Shown here: one piece after another, positions 1-7,922 of the stretch
Position numbering within the stretch: the first letter of the stretch is position 1
Layout of the letters: every line of letters begins with the position of its first letter
From: an uncultured Lachnospiraceae bacterium
GTDB taxonomy: Bacteria > Bacillota > Clostridia > Lachnospirales > Lachnospiraceae
Assembly: GCA_910578845.1 (NCBI GenBank)
Contig: CAJTSL010000079.1
Location: 1-11,918, forward strand
Direction: 5' to 3'
DNA: 11,918 bases
The notes under the pieces: model-generated
Database searches by the model: none
What the model saw: only the letters and a program-made list of their open reading frames with translations
Told to the model about the DNA's origin: nothing
Made by a program: the position numbers and the translations under genes

Positions 1-7
1 CTCGTAA

Positions 8-45
8 CGGCACATAAGGCGCTGCCAAACAGCGCCAAAGTGCCG
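8..45. repeat. Nested inverted repeat (hairpin) upstream of ispF
   Basis: An inner perfect stem pairs GGCGCTG (18-24) with CAGCGCC (30-36) around a 5-base loop. An outer stem pairs CGGCAC (8-13) with GTGCCG (40-45), separated by small A-rich internal loops. A smaller stem, GGTGC/GTACC (48-52 with 57-61, one G-T pair), follows. No T-run follows, so it is not a standard intrinsic terminator. It could be an extragenic palindrome, part of a dispersed repeat or a structured leader. Frame 1 is open from base 1 to a TAG at 106-108, so the tail of an upstream gene cannot be excluded, but 35 open codons are weak evidence and no family was recognised. Confidence 0.6.
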
Positions 46-156
46 ACGGTGCTAAAGTACCCTGTTCGTGATCTTGTCTATTTTGTACAACTAGGTTTTG
101 AAAAATAGGAGTTTCGCAAATGCCTAATATATAAAATGAAGGAAAGGAAGAAGATT

Positions 157-696
157 ATGAGGATTGGAATGGGTTATGACGTGCATCGTCTTACAAGTGA
201 GAGGAAACTGATCCTGGGGGGCGTGGAGATCCCGTATGAGAAAGGGCTGCTTGGGCATTCGGATGCGGATGTCCTTATCCATGCGATTATGGATGCGCTC
301 TTAGGCGCAGCGGCTTTGGGGGATATCGGCAAGCATTTTCCCGATACCGATCCGGCATATAAAGGGATTTCTTCCATAACATTATTGGAGCACGTAGGCA
401 GCCTGTTAGAAAAGCATCTCTTCTTTATTGAGAATATTGATGCGACCATCATTGCCCAGGCGCCGAAAATGCGCCCGTATATCGACACGATGCGGCAAAA
501 CATTGCTGATGCGTTACAGATCGAGGTTTCCCAGATAAATGTCAAAGCCACGACAGAAGAAGGGCTTGGCTTTACTGGAAGTGGGGAGGGCATTAGCGCG
601 CAGGCAATTTGTATGCTGACAACACCTGCCGGGTTGTATGACCGTGATGTGTCGCAGGCCAAGAAATGTGAAGGATGCGGCGGGTGCGCAAAGTAG
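157..696 (+). CDS. ispF: 2-C-methyl-D-erythritol 2,4-cyclodiphosphate synthase
   Basis: IspF is a cytosolic homotrimer that cyclises CDP-methylerythritol 2-phosphate to methylerythritol cyclodiphosphate with loss of CMP, in the MEP pathway for isoprenoid precursors. The protein aligns with the E. coli enzyme from memory without gaps over its core. Metal ligands D8, H10 and H42 are in place, as are the HSDAD motif (34-38), GDIG (55-58), AQAPKM (100-105) and the KATTEEGLGFTG motif with E135. Position 142 is Ser where E. coli has Arg. The ATG at 157 is chosen because it gives the family-typical MRIGMGYDVH start and has GGAAAGG (141-147) about nine bases upstream; an in-frame ATG at 136 lies upstream of that site. 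The core should end near residue 160, but the protein runs to 179 and ends in a Cys-rich tail (C171, C174, C177). Confidence 0.96.
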   Translation: MRIGMGYDVHRLTSERKLILGGVEIPYEKGLLGHSDADVLIHAIMDALLGAAALGDIGKHFPDTDPAYKGISSITLLEHVGSLLEKHLFFIENIDATIIAQAPKMRPYIDTMRQNIADALQIEVSQINVKATTEEGLGFTGSGEGISAQAICMLTTPAGLYDRDVSQAKKCEGCGGCAK

Positions 697-716
697 CTTT
701 GCCGTAAGAGATAGCC

Positions 717-745
717 TTGCCAAAGGAAAGAGAATATGCTACTAT
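717..745 (+). promoter_or_regulatory. Candidate vegetative promoter before the two-component genes
   Basis: TTGCCA (717-722) is a five-of-six match to the -35 consensus and TACTAT (740-745) a four-of-six match to the -10, with a 17-base spacer. Initiation would fall near 752, about 30 bases before the GTG start at 783. It would let the two-component pair be expressed separately from ispF. No terminator was found between ispF and this site, so read-through is also possible. Confidence 0.4.
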
Positions 746-782
746 TTTTGAGTAAGAGACTGAAAACCAGGGGGATATTATA

Positions 783-1793
783 GTGAAATATAAGACCTTA
801 ATTACAGGGAAAAATACGGCGGTCATTGATGAGTTCTTTATCCAGATGGATGATGTGTTTGAAGTGATCTCTACGTCTTTACGCTTTAACGATATTATGA
901 GACATATTAAATACTTTAATCCGGATATTTTCGTATATTGTGTCAACAATGAGGCGCGGGAAAATATCGCCCAGATGGCGACGCTCAAGGGCAGCTTGTC
1001 ACGTGCCAGGATTCCGGTTATTCTGATTGGATCAAAGGAAGAATGTAATGAGTTTGAGAAGATTGCAGTGAATGTTGCCAATTTGACACTGGAAAAGCCA
1101 TTTACGGCGGCGACGCTCAAGGAGCATATTCTTAAATTCATGAAAGAGCGGAAGCTGTCGATGGAAATGCGGGCGGCTGAACAGGAAAGAGAAGAGCAGA
1201 TCAGATCCGAAATCAGGAAAAGGACAGATTCCAAAGAAGATCTAGAGCAGGCGTTCCAATCTCTTGCAGCAATGCTAGAAGAGGATGATATCCCGCAGCC
1301 GGCGCCAAGGAAACAGGCTGCTTGGCAAGGGCAATCTGACTCAGCCAAACAATTTGCCGGAGACAATGAATTTCTCTCGGCAAAAGAAATGGATTTTGCA
1401 AGTGAAACGGCTAAGGAGCAGGAATCTGCTAAACGGCAGCATATATTGGTAGTGGATGATGACCCGCTGATGCTTAAAATGTTGAAAGAGCATTTGCATG
1501 GCGATTATGATGTGGCGACCGCGGTAAGCGGCAAAATTGCGCTAAAGTTTTTAGAGCGCAAGAAAACGAATTTGATTTTATTAGATTATGAAATGCCCGG
1601 AGAGAACGGCCTGGATGTTTTGGAGAAAGTAAGGGCAAATAGTGCGACGAAGGATATACCAGTCATTTTCCTGACAGGTGTTTCTGACAGTGAGAAGATC
1701 CAGGAAGCGCTTGTGCTTAGGCCGCAGAGTTATCTGCTAAAACCGATTAACCGTGAAAAACTGCTAGAGGCAATTACAAAGATAATCGGATGA
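783..1793 (+). CDS. Tandem receiver-domain response regulator, first receiver degenerate, no output domain
   Basis: This 336-residue protein has two receiver-like domains joined by a charged linker. The C-terminal receiver (about 218-336) is complete: acidic pair D225/D226 in ILVVDDD, phosphoacceptor D268 in NLILLDYEMPG, T298 in IFLTG and K320 in LLKPI. The N-terminal region (1-118) has a receiver-like outline (PDIFVYC, PVILIG, LEKPF) but lacks the acidic pair and has Cys53 where the phosphoacceptor Asp would be, so it is probably a pseudo-receiver. Residues 119-165 are charged and probably helical, and 166-217 look disordered. With no DNA-binding or enzymatic output, it probably acts through protein contacts or as a phosphate partner of the downstream hybrid kinase's HPt domain (inference). 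The GTG start is supported by a GGGGG run at 770-774, eight bases upstream. Confidence 0.88.
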   Translation: MKYKTLITGKNTAVIDEFFIQMDDVFEVISTSLRFNDIMRHIKYFNPDIFVYCVNNEARENIAQMATLKGSLSRARIPVILIGSKEECNEFEKIAVNVANLTLEKPFTAATLKEHILKFMKERKLSMEMRAAEQEREEQIRSEIRKRTDSKEDLEQAFQSLAAMLEEDDIPQPAPRKQAAWQGQSDSAKQFAGDNEFLSAKEMDFASETAKEQESAKRQHILVVDDDPLMLKMLKEHLHGDYDVATAVSGKIALKFLERKKTNLILLDYEMPGENGLDVLEKVRANSATKDIPVIFLTGVSDSEKIQEALVLRPQSYLLKPINREKLLEAITKIIG

Positions 1794-1861
1794 AGCGTAT
1801 GATATACGTACTGCCAAAGATGTAAGCGACTACAGTGATTACATAGAAGAGAGGTTTCTGC

Positions 1862-4555
1862 ATGGAGAAGGATTATGATGTATATTTGACTGATTTAATT
1901 GATAGAAAGACATTGCAGAATATTCAGGATGCTTTCTCGCGTGTGACCGGTATAGCGGCTCTTACAACAGATGCCAATGGCGTGGCGGTCACGAACGGTT
2001 CTCATTTTTCTGATTTTTGTATGAAATATACGAGGAATGCCCCTATGGGGTGCATCCGTTGTGCGCAATGCGATAAAGCAGGCGCGGAACTTGCCATGAG
2101 AGAGGGCCGGCCGATCGTCTATACCTGCCATGCGGGGTTGATGGATTTTGCGGCGCCGATTATGGCGGACAATAAATTAGTAGGATGCTTCATCGGCGGT
2201 CAGGTTCTGGCAGAGAAACCGGACCGGGAGAAAATCGTGAAGGTAGCAGAGGAACTTGGCATTGATGCTGAGGAATATTATGAAGCGGCGCTGAAAGTGA
2301 AACTGATAGAGAAAGAGGCGCTTGATAATGCAACGGATTTTCTATCGACGATCGCCACTGTCCTATCTGATATGGCATATAATAAATATTTCGTACAGCA
2401 GGCGAAAGCGGATCTGGAGAGGACTTCTAATATGAAATCCGATTTCCTTGCGAATATGAGCCACGAGATCCGTACGCCGATGAACGCGGTGATTGGCATG
2501 GCGGAAATGGCGCTGAGGGAGGATCTGCCTCCTGCGGCAAAGCAATATATTAACCAGATTAAAGATGCCGGGAAGTCGTTGCTGACAATTATCAATGATA
2601 TTTTAGACTTTTCTAAAATTGAATCCGGTAAAATGACCATTAATGTAGTAGATTATGAACCAATGTCTGTAATCGCCGATGTGACGAATATTGTCATGAC
2701 GAGGCTAAAAGGCAAAGACGTAGAAATGATCCTCGATATTGCGCCTGATATACCGGATAAACTTTTGGGGGATAATATCAGGATCAAGCAGGTTCTTTTA
2801 AATATAGCCAATAATGCGGCAAAATTTACGGCCAAAGGGAAAATCACCCTGAAGATGGATTATGCAAGGATAGGAGACAACGAAATTGAGCTGCATATTT
2901 CTGTAGAAGATACCGGGATTGGCATTAAGAAAGAGGATCGCGAGAAGCTGTTCCATTCTTTCCAACAGTTGGATAGTAAACGGAACCGTGATATAGAAGG
3001 GACAGGGTTAGGCCTTGCTATTTCTAAGCAGCTTCTTGAACTGATGCACGGAGACATCTGGGTAGAGAGCGAATATGAGAAGGGAAGCAAGTTTTCTTTT
3101 GTGGTGCCCCAGAAGGTCGTAGAGAATGTTCCCTGTATCAGCGTAAAAGAGCCGGATGCCTGCATTGCGGCAGGGCTGTTTGCAAATCCGTGCATAAAAG
3201 ATCATTTTATGAAAGATTGCAAAGCGCTGGGCGTAGAGTGCATAGAGCTGCATTCTGAGGAAGACCTTATTATGCCCGGTTGCAAGAAGAAGCGTTTCCT
3301 TTTCATAGAACAGCAGATGTTTACGGCGTCTGTAAAGGCATTTGTCCAGGAACATCCGCAGATCACAGCGGTTCTGATAGTTGACTTCTTCGATAATGTG
3401 AAACATGATATACAGAATCTTCATGTCATGAAGAAACCGCTTTTCATTTTAGCGATAGCCATGATATTAAATGAAGAAGATATGCATTTTGAGGATAATG
3501 AGGCGGAAGGCAGCGAGTTTGATTTCATTGCTCCTGAAGCGGAAATTCTGATTGTAGATGATAATGCGGTGAACCTGACGGTCGCGGAGGGACTGTTAGA
3601 GCCGCTTAAGATGGATGTGGATACGGCCTCTAGCGGCAAAGAAGCAATTGATAAGATCAGCCAGCACCATTATGATCTTGTTTTCATGGATCATATGATG
3701 CCGGAACTTGACGGAGTTGAAACAACGCGTATTATCAGGCGGTTCCATCAGGAATACAATGACGTGCCGATCATCGCGCTGACTGCGAATGCCGTGGAAG
3801 GTACGAAAGAGATGTTCTGCCAGGAAGGCATGAATGATTTTGTGGCGAAGCCGATTGAGCTGCGTATCCTTGTGTCCAAGGTAAGGCAATGGCTTCCGAT
3901 AGAGAAGATACAGAAAACCTATATGCTAGGAGGCACGGCAAAAGACAATAAAGCGGCTAACATTGTGGTCGGCGACCTGGATGTGTCATTTGCTTTAAAA
4001 TTCCTTGGCAATGAGGACTTGTTCTGGTCGGTCCTGAAAGTATATTATAAAGCAATTGAGAAAAAGGCAAAACTGATAAAATCTTTAGAAGAAGCAGAGG
4101 ACTGGCCGGCTTATACGATAGAAGTACATGCGCTCAAAAGCTCTTCCAAGCAGATTGGCGCCATTACGCTCTCTGATAGGGCGGCTGCGTTAGAGCAGGC
4201 GGGCAATGCCAGGAATTCCTCTTTTATACACAAGCATACGGGCAGGATGCTGCAACAGTATTTGAGCTACCGGGATGTCTTTGCACCGTTTTGCCCGGAC
4301 GAGGAGGAAGGGGAGAATCACAAAGATGAGATAACGATTGCTTGTTTGTTGAAATATTTTGCGGATATGAGAATGGCGCTGGAAGATTTGGACATGGATA
4401 AGATGGAAGAAGTCGTCCATGAGATGAACCGTTATTCGTATGAAGGGTGGCAGCAGGAATTGTTTACGCGGTTAAAGGATGCTGTGGAGGAAATTGATGT
4501 GGATAGCTGTGAATTCATCTTACAGGAGTGGGAGAATAAATTATCCGCTGTCTAG
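1862..4555 (+). CDS. PocR-domain hybrid sensor histidine kinase with receiver and HPt domains
   Basis: This 897-residue phosphorelay kinase has these domains in order. The PocR-type sensory domain (about 8-175) has C53, C64, C67, C70 and a CHAGLMDFAAPI motif at 89-100. A short helix leads to HisKA (190-255), with phosphorylated H201 in SHEIRTP. The ATPase domain (about 300-416) has the N box around N314-N318, DTGIG at 350-354 and GTGLG at 380-384. Residues 420-545 look like a degenerate receiver without an acidic pair. A full receiver follows (560-680; D566/D567, D610, T641, K663), then an HPt domain (about 700-800; H756 in VHALKS) and a helical C-terminal extension (815-897). No membrane segment is visible, so it should sense a cytosolic ligand. 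PocR domains are associated with small-molecule sensing, 1,3-propanediol in the original case; the ligand here is unknown. Start: AGAGAGG (1848-1854), seven bases before the ATG. The receiver protein lies 68 bases upstream and is the likely partner. Confidence 0.93.
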   Translation: MEKDYDVYLTDLIDRKTLQNIQDAFSRVTGIAALTTDANGVAVTNGSHFSDFCMKYTRNAPMGCIRCAQCDKAGAELAMREGRPIVYTCHAGLMDFAAPIMADNKLVGCFIGGQVLAEKPDREKIVKVAEELGIDAEEYYEAALKVKLIEKEALDNATDFLSTIATVLSDMAYNKYFVQQAKADLERTSNMKSDFLANMSHEIRTPMNAVIGMAEMALREDLPPAAKQYINQIKDAGKSLLTIINDILDFSKIESGKMTINVVDYEPMSVIADVTNIVMTRLKGKDVEMILDIAPDIPDKLLGDNIRIKQVLLNIANNAAKFTAKGKITLKMDYARIGDNEIELHISVEDTGIGIKKEDREKLFHSFQQLDSKRNRDIEGTGLGLAISKQLLELMHGDIWVESEYEKGSKFSFVVPQKVVENVPCISVKEPDACIAAGLFANPCIKDHFMKDCKALGVECIELHSEEDLIMPGCKKKRFLFIEQQMFTASVKAFVQEHPQITAVLIVDFFDNVKHDIQNLHVMKKPLFILAIAMILNEEDMHFEDNEAEGSEFDFIAPEAEILIVDDNAVNLTVAEGLLEPLKMDVDTASSGKEAIDKISQHHYDLVFMDHMMPELDGVETTRIIRRFHQEYNDVPIIALTANAVEGTKEMFCQEGMNDFVAKPIELRILVSKVRQWLPIEKIQKTYMLGGTAKDNKAANIVVGDLDVSFALKFLGNEDLFWSVLKVYYKAIEKKAKLIKSLEEAEDWPAYTIEVHALKSSSKQIGAITLSDRAAALEQAGNARNSSFIHKHTGRMLQQYLSYRDVFAPFCPDEEEGENHKDEITIACLLKYFADMRMALEDLDMDKMEEVVHEMNRYSYEGWQQELFTRLKDAVEEIDVDSCEFILQEWENKLSAV

Positions 4556-4567
4556 AGCCGTTTGTCT

Positions 4568-4596
4568 TTGGCGAAAACGGATGTGCTGCATATGTT
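4568..4596 (+). promoter_or_regulatory. Weak candidate promoter before cysE
   Basis: TTGGCG (4568-4573) and TATGTT (4591-4596) are separated by 17 bases in the 74-base gap between the kinase gene and cysE. The -35 match is poor, so this is only a possibility. Two short imperfect stems overlap it (4558-4563 with 4575-4580, and 4588-4593 with 4602-4607). Neither is followed by a T-run and no terminator was seen. No T-box element was recognised, although cysE-cysS operons are often controlled by one. Confidence 0.2.
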
Positions 4597-4629
4597 GGAA
4601 TATATGCTTAGCAAAGGAGCAAACCGAAC

Positions 4630-5301
4630 ATGGGATTTATCAGTCACATACGCGAAGAAATAAAGCTCATAAAGGAGCGTGACCCGGCAATCCATTCCAA
4701 TATGGAAGTATTTCTCTATCCGAGTTTTAAAGTAATGTTTTATTATAGGGCGGCACATAAGCTGTATGAGAAAAAACATTTTTTCCTGGCGAGGTGGGTT
4801 TCCCAGAAAGGGGCGCGCAAGACGGGGATTGAGATCCATCCGGGCGCGCAGATTGGGAAAGGGTTTTTCATCGACCATGGCAATGGTGTGATCATCGGAG
4901 AGACCACGGTAATTGGCGATAACGTGACACTTTATCAGGGCGTGACCCTGGGGGGCACGGGCAAAGAGCAAGGCAAAAGGCATCCGACGATTGGGAACAA
5001 TGTCATGATTAGTACGGGAGCTAAAATATTAGGGTCTTTTACGATTGGGGATAATAGTAAAATCGGCGCCGGGAGCGTTGTCTTGAAAGAAGTGCCACCT
5101 GATTCGACTGTGGTAGGCGTGCCGGGGCGTGTAGTGAAGCGCCATAATATATCGCTTCCGCAAGAGGAGATGGATCATGTCCATTTGCCGGATCCCGTGA
5201 CAGAAGATTTGGCGTTATTACAGCGTGCCAATGAAGAGCTGACAAACCGCCTGCTTGATTTAGAGCGTGAAGTGCGGGAGCTGAAGCGTACGAAAACATG
5301 A
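4630..5301 (+). CDS. cysE: Serine O-acetyltransferase (short Firmicutes type)
   Basis: CysE transfers acetyl from acetyl-CoA to L-serine, giving O-acetylserine, the precursor that a sulfhydrylase converts to cysteine. The 223-residue protein lacks the long N-terminal domain of the enterobacterial enzyme, as in the short EpsC/CysE type of Firmicutes. It has a helical N-terminus (1-60) and a left-handed beta-helix of hexapeptide repeats (about 66-165). The catalytic loop is FIDHGNGVIIGE (80-91), with H83 and D82. The VTLGGTGKEQGKRHP loop (105-119) and VPGRVVKRH (164-172) are typical acetyl-CoA-site elements. Residues 190-220 look like a coiled coil (LLQRANEELTNRLLDLE) where many homologues have a short tail. 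AAAGGAG (4613-4619) precedes the ATG by ten bases. Its place next to cysS fits a shared cysteine supply and charging unit. Confidence 0.95.
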   Translation: MGFISHIREEIKLIKERDPAIHSNMEVFLYPSFKVMFYYRAAHKLYEKKHFFLARWVSQKGARKTGIEIHPGAQIGKGFFIDHGNGVIIGETTVIGDNVTLYQGVTLGGTGKEQGKRHPTIGNNVMISTGAKILGSFTIGDNSKIGAGSVVLKEVPPDSTVVGVPGRVVKRHNISLPQEEMDHVHLPDPVTEDLALLQRANEELTNRLLDLEREVRELKRTKT

Positions 5302-5322
5302 TAACAAAAGGGGAGGATTATG

Positions 5323-6732
5323 ATGAAGATTTATAATACGTTATCCGGGAAAAAGGAAGAGTTTGAGCCGAAGGAGGCCGGAAAAGTCAGCATGTATGTG
5401 TGCGGGCCGACGGTCTATAACTTAATCCATATCGGGAATGCAAGGCCGATGATCATATTTGATACGGTCAGAAGGTATATGGAATATAAAGGATATGATG
5501 TGAACTTTGTTTCCAACTTCACTGATGTAGATGATAAAATCATCAAAAAAGCGATTGAGGAAGGCGTTGATCCATCCGTTATTTCGGAGCGTTATATTGA
5601 AGAATGCAAGAAAGACATGAAAGCAATGAATGTCAGGCCGGCAACGACACATCCGAAAGCAACCAATGAGATCGAAGGCATGATTGGGATGATAGAAGAG
5701 CTGATCGCGAAAGGGCACGCCTATGTAGCAAAAGACGGCACTGTTTATTTCAAGACGAGAAGCTTCCGGGAATACGGCAAGCTTTCCCATAAGAATCTGG
5801 ATGATCTGCGCGGCGGCAACCGTTCTTTGCTGGTATCAGGAGAAGAGCAGAAAGAAGACGTGTTGGATTTTGTGCTATGGAAGCCAAAGAAAGACGGAGA
5901 GCCATACTGGGAAGCGCCATGGTGCGAGGGGCGCCCGGGATGGCATATTGAGTGTTCCGTTATGAGCAAGAAATATTTAGGGGATGAAATTGATATCCAT
6001 GCAGGCGGTGAAGATTTAATATTCCCTCATCATGAGAATGAAATTGCGCAGTCGGAGGCGGCAAACGGAAAGGCTTTCGCCAGATATTGGATGCATAATG
6101 CATTTTTAAATATTGATAATCGGAAAATGTCTAAGTCTGAGGGCAACTTTTTCACAGTCCGGGACATTAGTGAGAAATACGATCTGCAAATCTTACGTTT
6201 TTTCATGCTCTCAGCGCATTATAGAAGCCCGCTCAATTTCAGCGCGGATTTGATGGAAGCGGCGAAGAGCGGATATGACAGGATTGTCACTAGCGTCTCC
6301 AATCTGGATTATTTGCTGGAAAATGCACCGGAAAGAGAGCCGGATGCAGCAGAGAGAGCCGATATGGAAGCGGCGAAAGGCTATATGGCCAAATTCGAAG
6401 AAGCAATGGAAGATGATTTTAATACGGCAGATGCTATTTCTGTTATTTTTGAGCTGGTAAAGTTTGTGAATACCAAGGCAAAAGAGCAGAGCAGCCAGAC
6501 TTTCCTTCAGGCAATGAAAAAGGAGATTGTCACGCTTACCGATCTATGTGGCCTGATCGTGGAAAAAGAAGCGGAGATCCTTGATGAAGATATCGAAAAG
6601 CTGATCCAGGAGCGGCAGAGCGCAAGAAAAGAAAAGAACTTCCAAAGGGCGGATGAGATTCGTGATGAATTGCAAAAGCAAGGCATTATTCTGGAAGATA
6701 CCAGGGAAGGTGTAAAATGGAAGAGGGCATAA
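5323..6732 (+). CDS. cysS: Cysteine--tRNA ligase
   Basis: A cytosolic class I aminoacyl-tRNA synthetase that charges tRNA-Cys. At 469 residues it has the usual length. Zinc ligands that select cysteine are C27 (in MYVCGPTVY), C211 (HIECS), H236 and E240 (FPHHENE). The signature motifs are HIGN (36-39) and KMSKS (268-272). The C-terminal helical domain has the expected ARKEKNFQRADEIRDEL segment (434-450). Two adjacent ATGs are possible. The strong GGGGAGG site (5310-5316) leaves only three bases before 5320 but six before 5323, so 5323 is preferred; the longer form adds one Met. It lies 21 bases after cysE, and its last 16 bases overlap mrnC in another frame. Confidence 0.98.
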   Translation: MKIYNTLSGKKEEFEPKEAGKVSMYVCGPTVYNLIHIGNARPMIIFDTVRRYMEYKGYDVNFVSNFTDVDDKIIKKAIEEGVDPSVISERYIEECKKDMKAMNVRPATTHPKATNEIEGMIGMIEELIAKGHAYVAKDGTVYFKTRSFREYGKLSHKNLDDLRGGNRSLLVSGEEQKEDVLDFVLWKPKKDGEPYWEAPWCEGRPGWHIECSVMSKKYLGDEIDIHAGGEDLIFPHHENEIAQSEAANGKAFARYWMHNAFLNIDNRKMSKSEGNFFTVRDISEKYDLQILRFFMLSAHYRSPLNFSADLMEAAKSGYDRIVTSVSNLDYLLENAPEREPDAAERADMEAAKGYMAKFEEAMEDDFNTADAISVIFELVKFVNTKAKEQSSQTFLQAMKKEIVTLTDLCGLIVEKEAEILDEDIEKLIQERQSARKEKNFQRADEIRDELQKQGIILEDTREGVKWKRA

Positions 6733-7157
6733 CGCTGCTAGAAGCAATTAAACAGACGTTTGACTGTAAAGAGGTGGATATTAGGACATATTCACCTCTT
6801 ACATTAGCTTATATCGGAGACGCCATTTACGACCTGATCATCCGCAGCATCGTCGTAGAACGTGCCAACCGTTCGGCAAACCAGTTGCATAAAGTGACAA
6901 TCCATTATGTAAATGCCAGAACGCAGGCGCAGATGGTCATGGCGTTAGAGGAATTTTTTTCAGAGGAAGAGATGGCGGTATATCACCGCGGCAGGAACGC
7001 GAAATCTTACACAAGCGCCAAAAATGCTTCTATCGCGGAGTACCGTAAGGCGACAGGGTTAGAAGCGGTGTTTGGCTATCTATATTTGCAGGGCAGGATG
7101 GACAGGCTCTTAAGCTTGGTAAAGATGGCGCTTGAAAAGATGGATATGAAGATATGA
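6717..7157 (+). CDS. mrnC: Mini-ribonuclease III
   Basis: Mini-III is an RNase III-like endonuclease without a double-stranded-RNA-binding domain. In B. subtilis it matures the ends of 23S rRNA from the precursor. The 146-residue protein is a bare RNase III catalytic domain. LAYIGDAIYDL (30-40) holds catalytic D35, and GLEAVFGYLYLQG (114-126) holds E116, equivalent to the second catalytic acid of RNase III. RGRNAKSYTSAK (91-102) is the usual conserved substrate-contact segment. The ATG lies inside the end of cysS, with AGGGAAGGTG just upstream; the 16-base overlap suggests translational coupling. The cysS-mrnC-rlmB order is conserved in Firmicutes. Confidence 0.94.
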   Translation: MEEGITLLEAIKQTFDCKEVDIRTYSPLTLAYIGDAIYDLIIRSIVVERANRSANQLHKVTIHYVNARTQAQMVMALEEFFSEEEMAVYHRGRNAKSYTSAKNASIAEYRKATGLEAVFGYLYLQGRMDRLLSLVKMALEKMDMKI

Positions 7158-7178
7158 TATAGGAAAGGATAGAACAGA

Positions 7179-7922
7179 ATGGGATATACGGAGATGACAA
7201 TTGAAGGAAGGAATGCGGTGCTTGAGGCATTCCGTTCGGGAAAGACGATAGATAAGCTCTTTATACAGGATGGCTGTCAGGACGGGCCTATCATGACGAT
7301 CAAACGGGAGGCAAAGAAACAGAATTGCCTGGTAAAGTATGTGACGAAAGAACGCTTAGACCAGCTTTCCGAAACGGGAAAGCATCAGGGCGTCATTGCT
7401 CATGCGGCGGCATATGGATACGTAGAAGTAGAAGATATTTTGGGGCAGGCAAAAGAAAAGGGCGAAGCGCCATTTATTTTTTTGTTGGATAATATGGAAG
7501 ACCCCCATAATCTGGGCGCGATTATCAGGACGGCAAATCTTGCTGGCGCACATGGCGTCATCATCCCCAAAAACCGTGCAGTCGGATTGACAGCAGCGGT
7601 CGCAAGGGCATCTGCCGGAGCGCTCAATTATACACCGGTAGCGAAAGTGACGAATCTGGCAAAGACAATAGAAGAATTGAAAAAACAAGGCATGTGGTTT
7701 GTCTGTGCGGACATGGACGGCACAACGATGTACCAGCTTGACTTAAATGGTGCGATCGGGCTTGTCATTGGCGGCGAAGGTGAAGGAGTAGGAAGGCTGG
7801 TTAAGGAAAAATGTGATTTCACCGCTTCTATTCCGATGAAAGGAGACATTGATTCCCTGAATGCATCTGTGGCAGCAGGCGTGCTTGCTTATGAAATCGT
7901 GAGGCAGCGGATGCTATCATGA
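7179..7922 (+). CDS. rlmB: 23S rRNA 2'-O-ribose methyltransferase, RlmB/TrmH family
   Basis: A SPOUT-class enzyme, the likely homologue of RlmB/YacO, which methylates a guanosine ribose in the peptidyl-transferase region of 23S rRNA (G2251 in E. coli) using S-adenosylmethionine. The 247-residue protein has an N-terminal substrate-binding domain (about 5-80) and a knotted catalytic domain (about 97-245). Motif 1 is NMEDPHNLGAIIRTAN (105-120) with R117, motif 2 is GLVIGGEGEG (194-203) with E200, and motif 3 is IPMKGDIDSLNASVAAGVL (218-236) with N228. AGGAAAGG (7161-7168) precedes the ATG by ten bases. Its TGA overlaps the ATG of the next gene in the four-base sequence ATGA. Assignment to RlmB rather than another family member rests on gene order. 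Confidence 0.93.
   Translation: MGYTEMTIEGRNAVLEAFRSGKTIDKLFIQDGCQDGPIMTIKREAKKQNCLVKYVTKERLDQLSETGKHQGVIAHAAAYGYVEVEDILGQAKEKGEAPFIFLLDNMEDPHNLGAIIRTANLAGAHGVIIPKNRAVGLTAAVARASAGALNYTPVAKVTNLAKTIEELKKQGMWFVCADMDGTTMYQLDLNGAIGLVIGGEGEGVGRLVKEKCDFTASIPMKGDIDSLNASVAAGVLAYEIVRQRMLS

Noticed and set aside
593..1366. 257-codon open frame on the minus strand
   Set aside because: It is antisense to the ispF end and the response regulator, gives a Ser/Leu-rich product without any domain, and lacks context.
4556..4629. Possible T-box or terminator before cysE-cysS
   Set aside because: The gap is only 74 bases, too short for a T-box leader, and its short stems have no T-run.
4479..4682. 67-codon plus-strand frame across the kinase-cysE junction
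   Set aside because: It overlaps both real genes in another frame, is rich in Trp and Cys, and has no convincing SD site.
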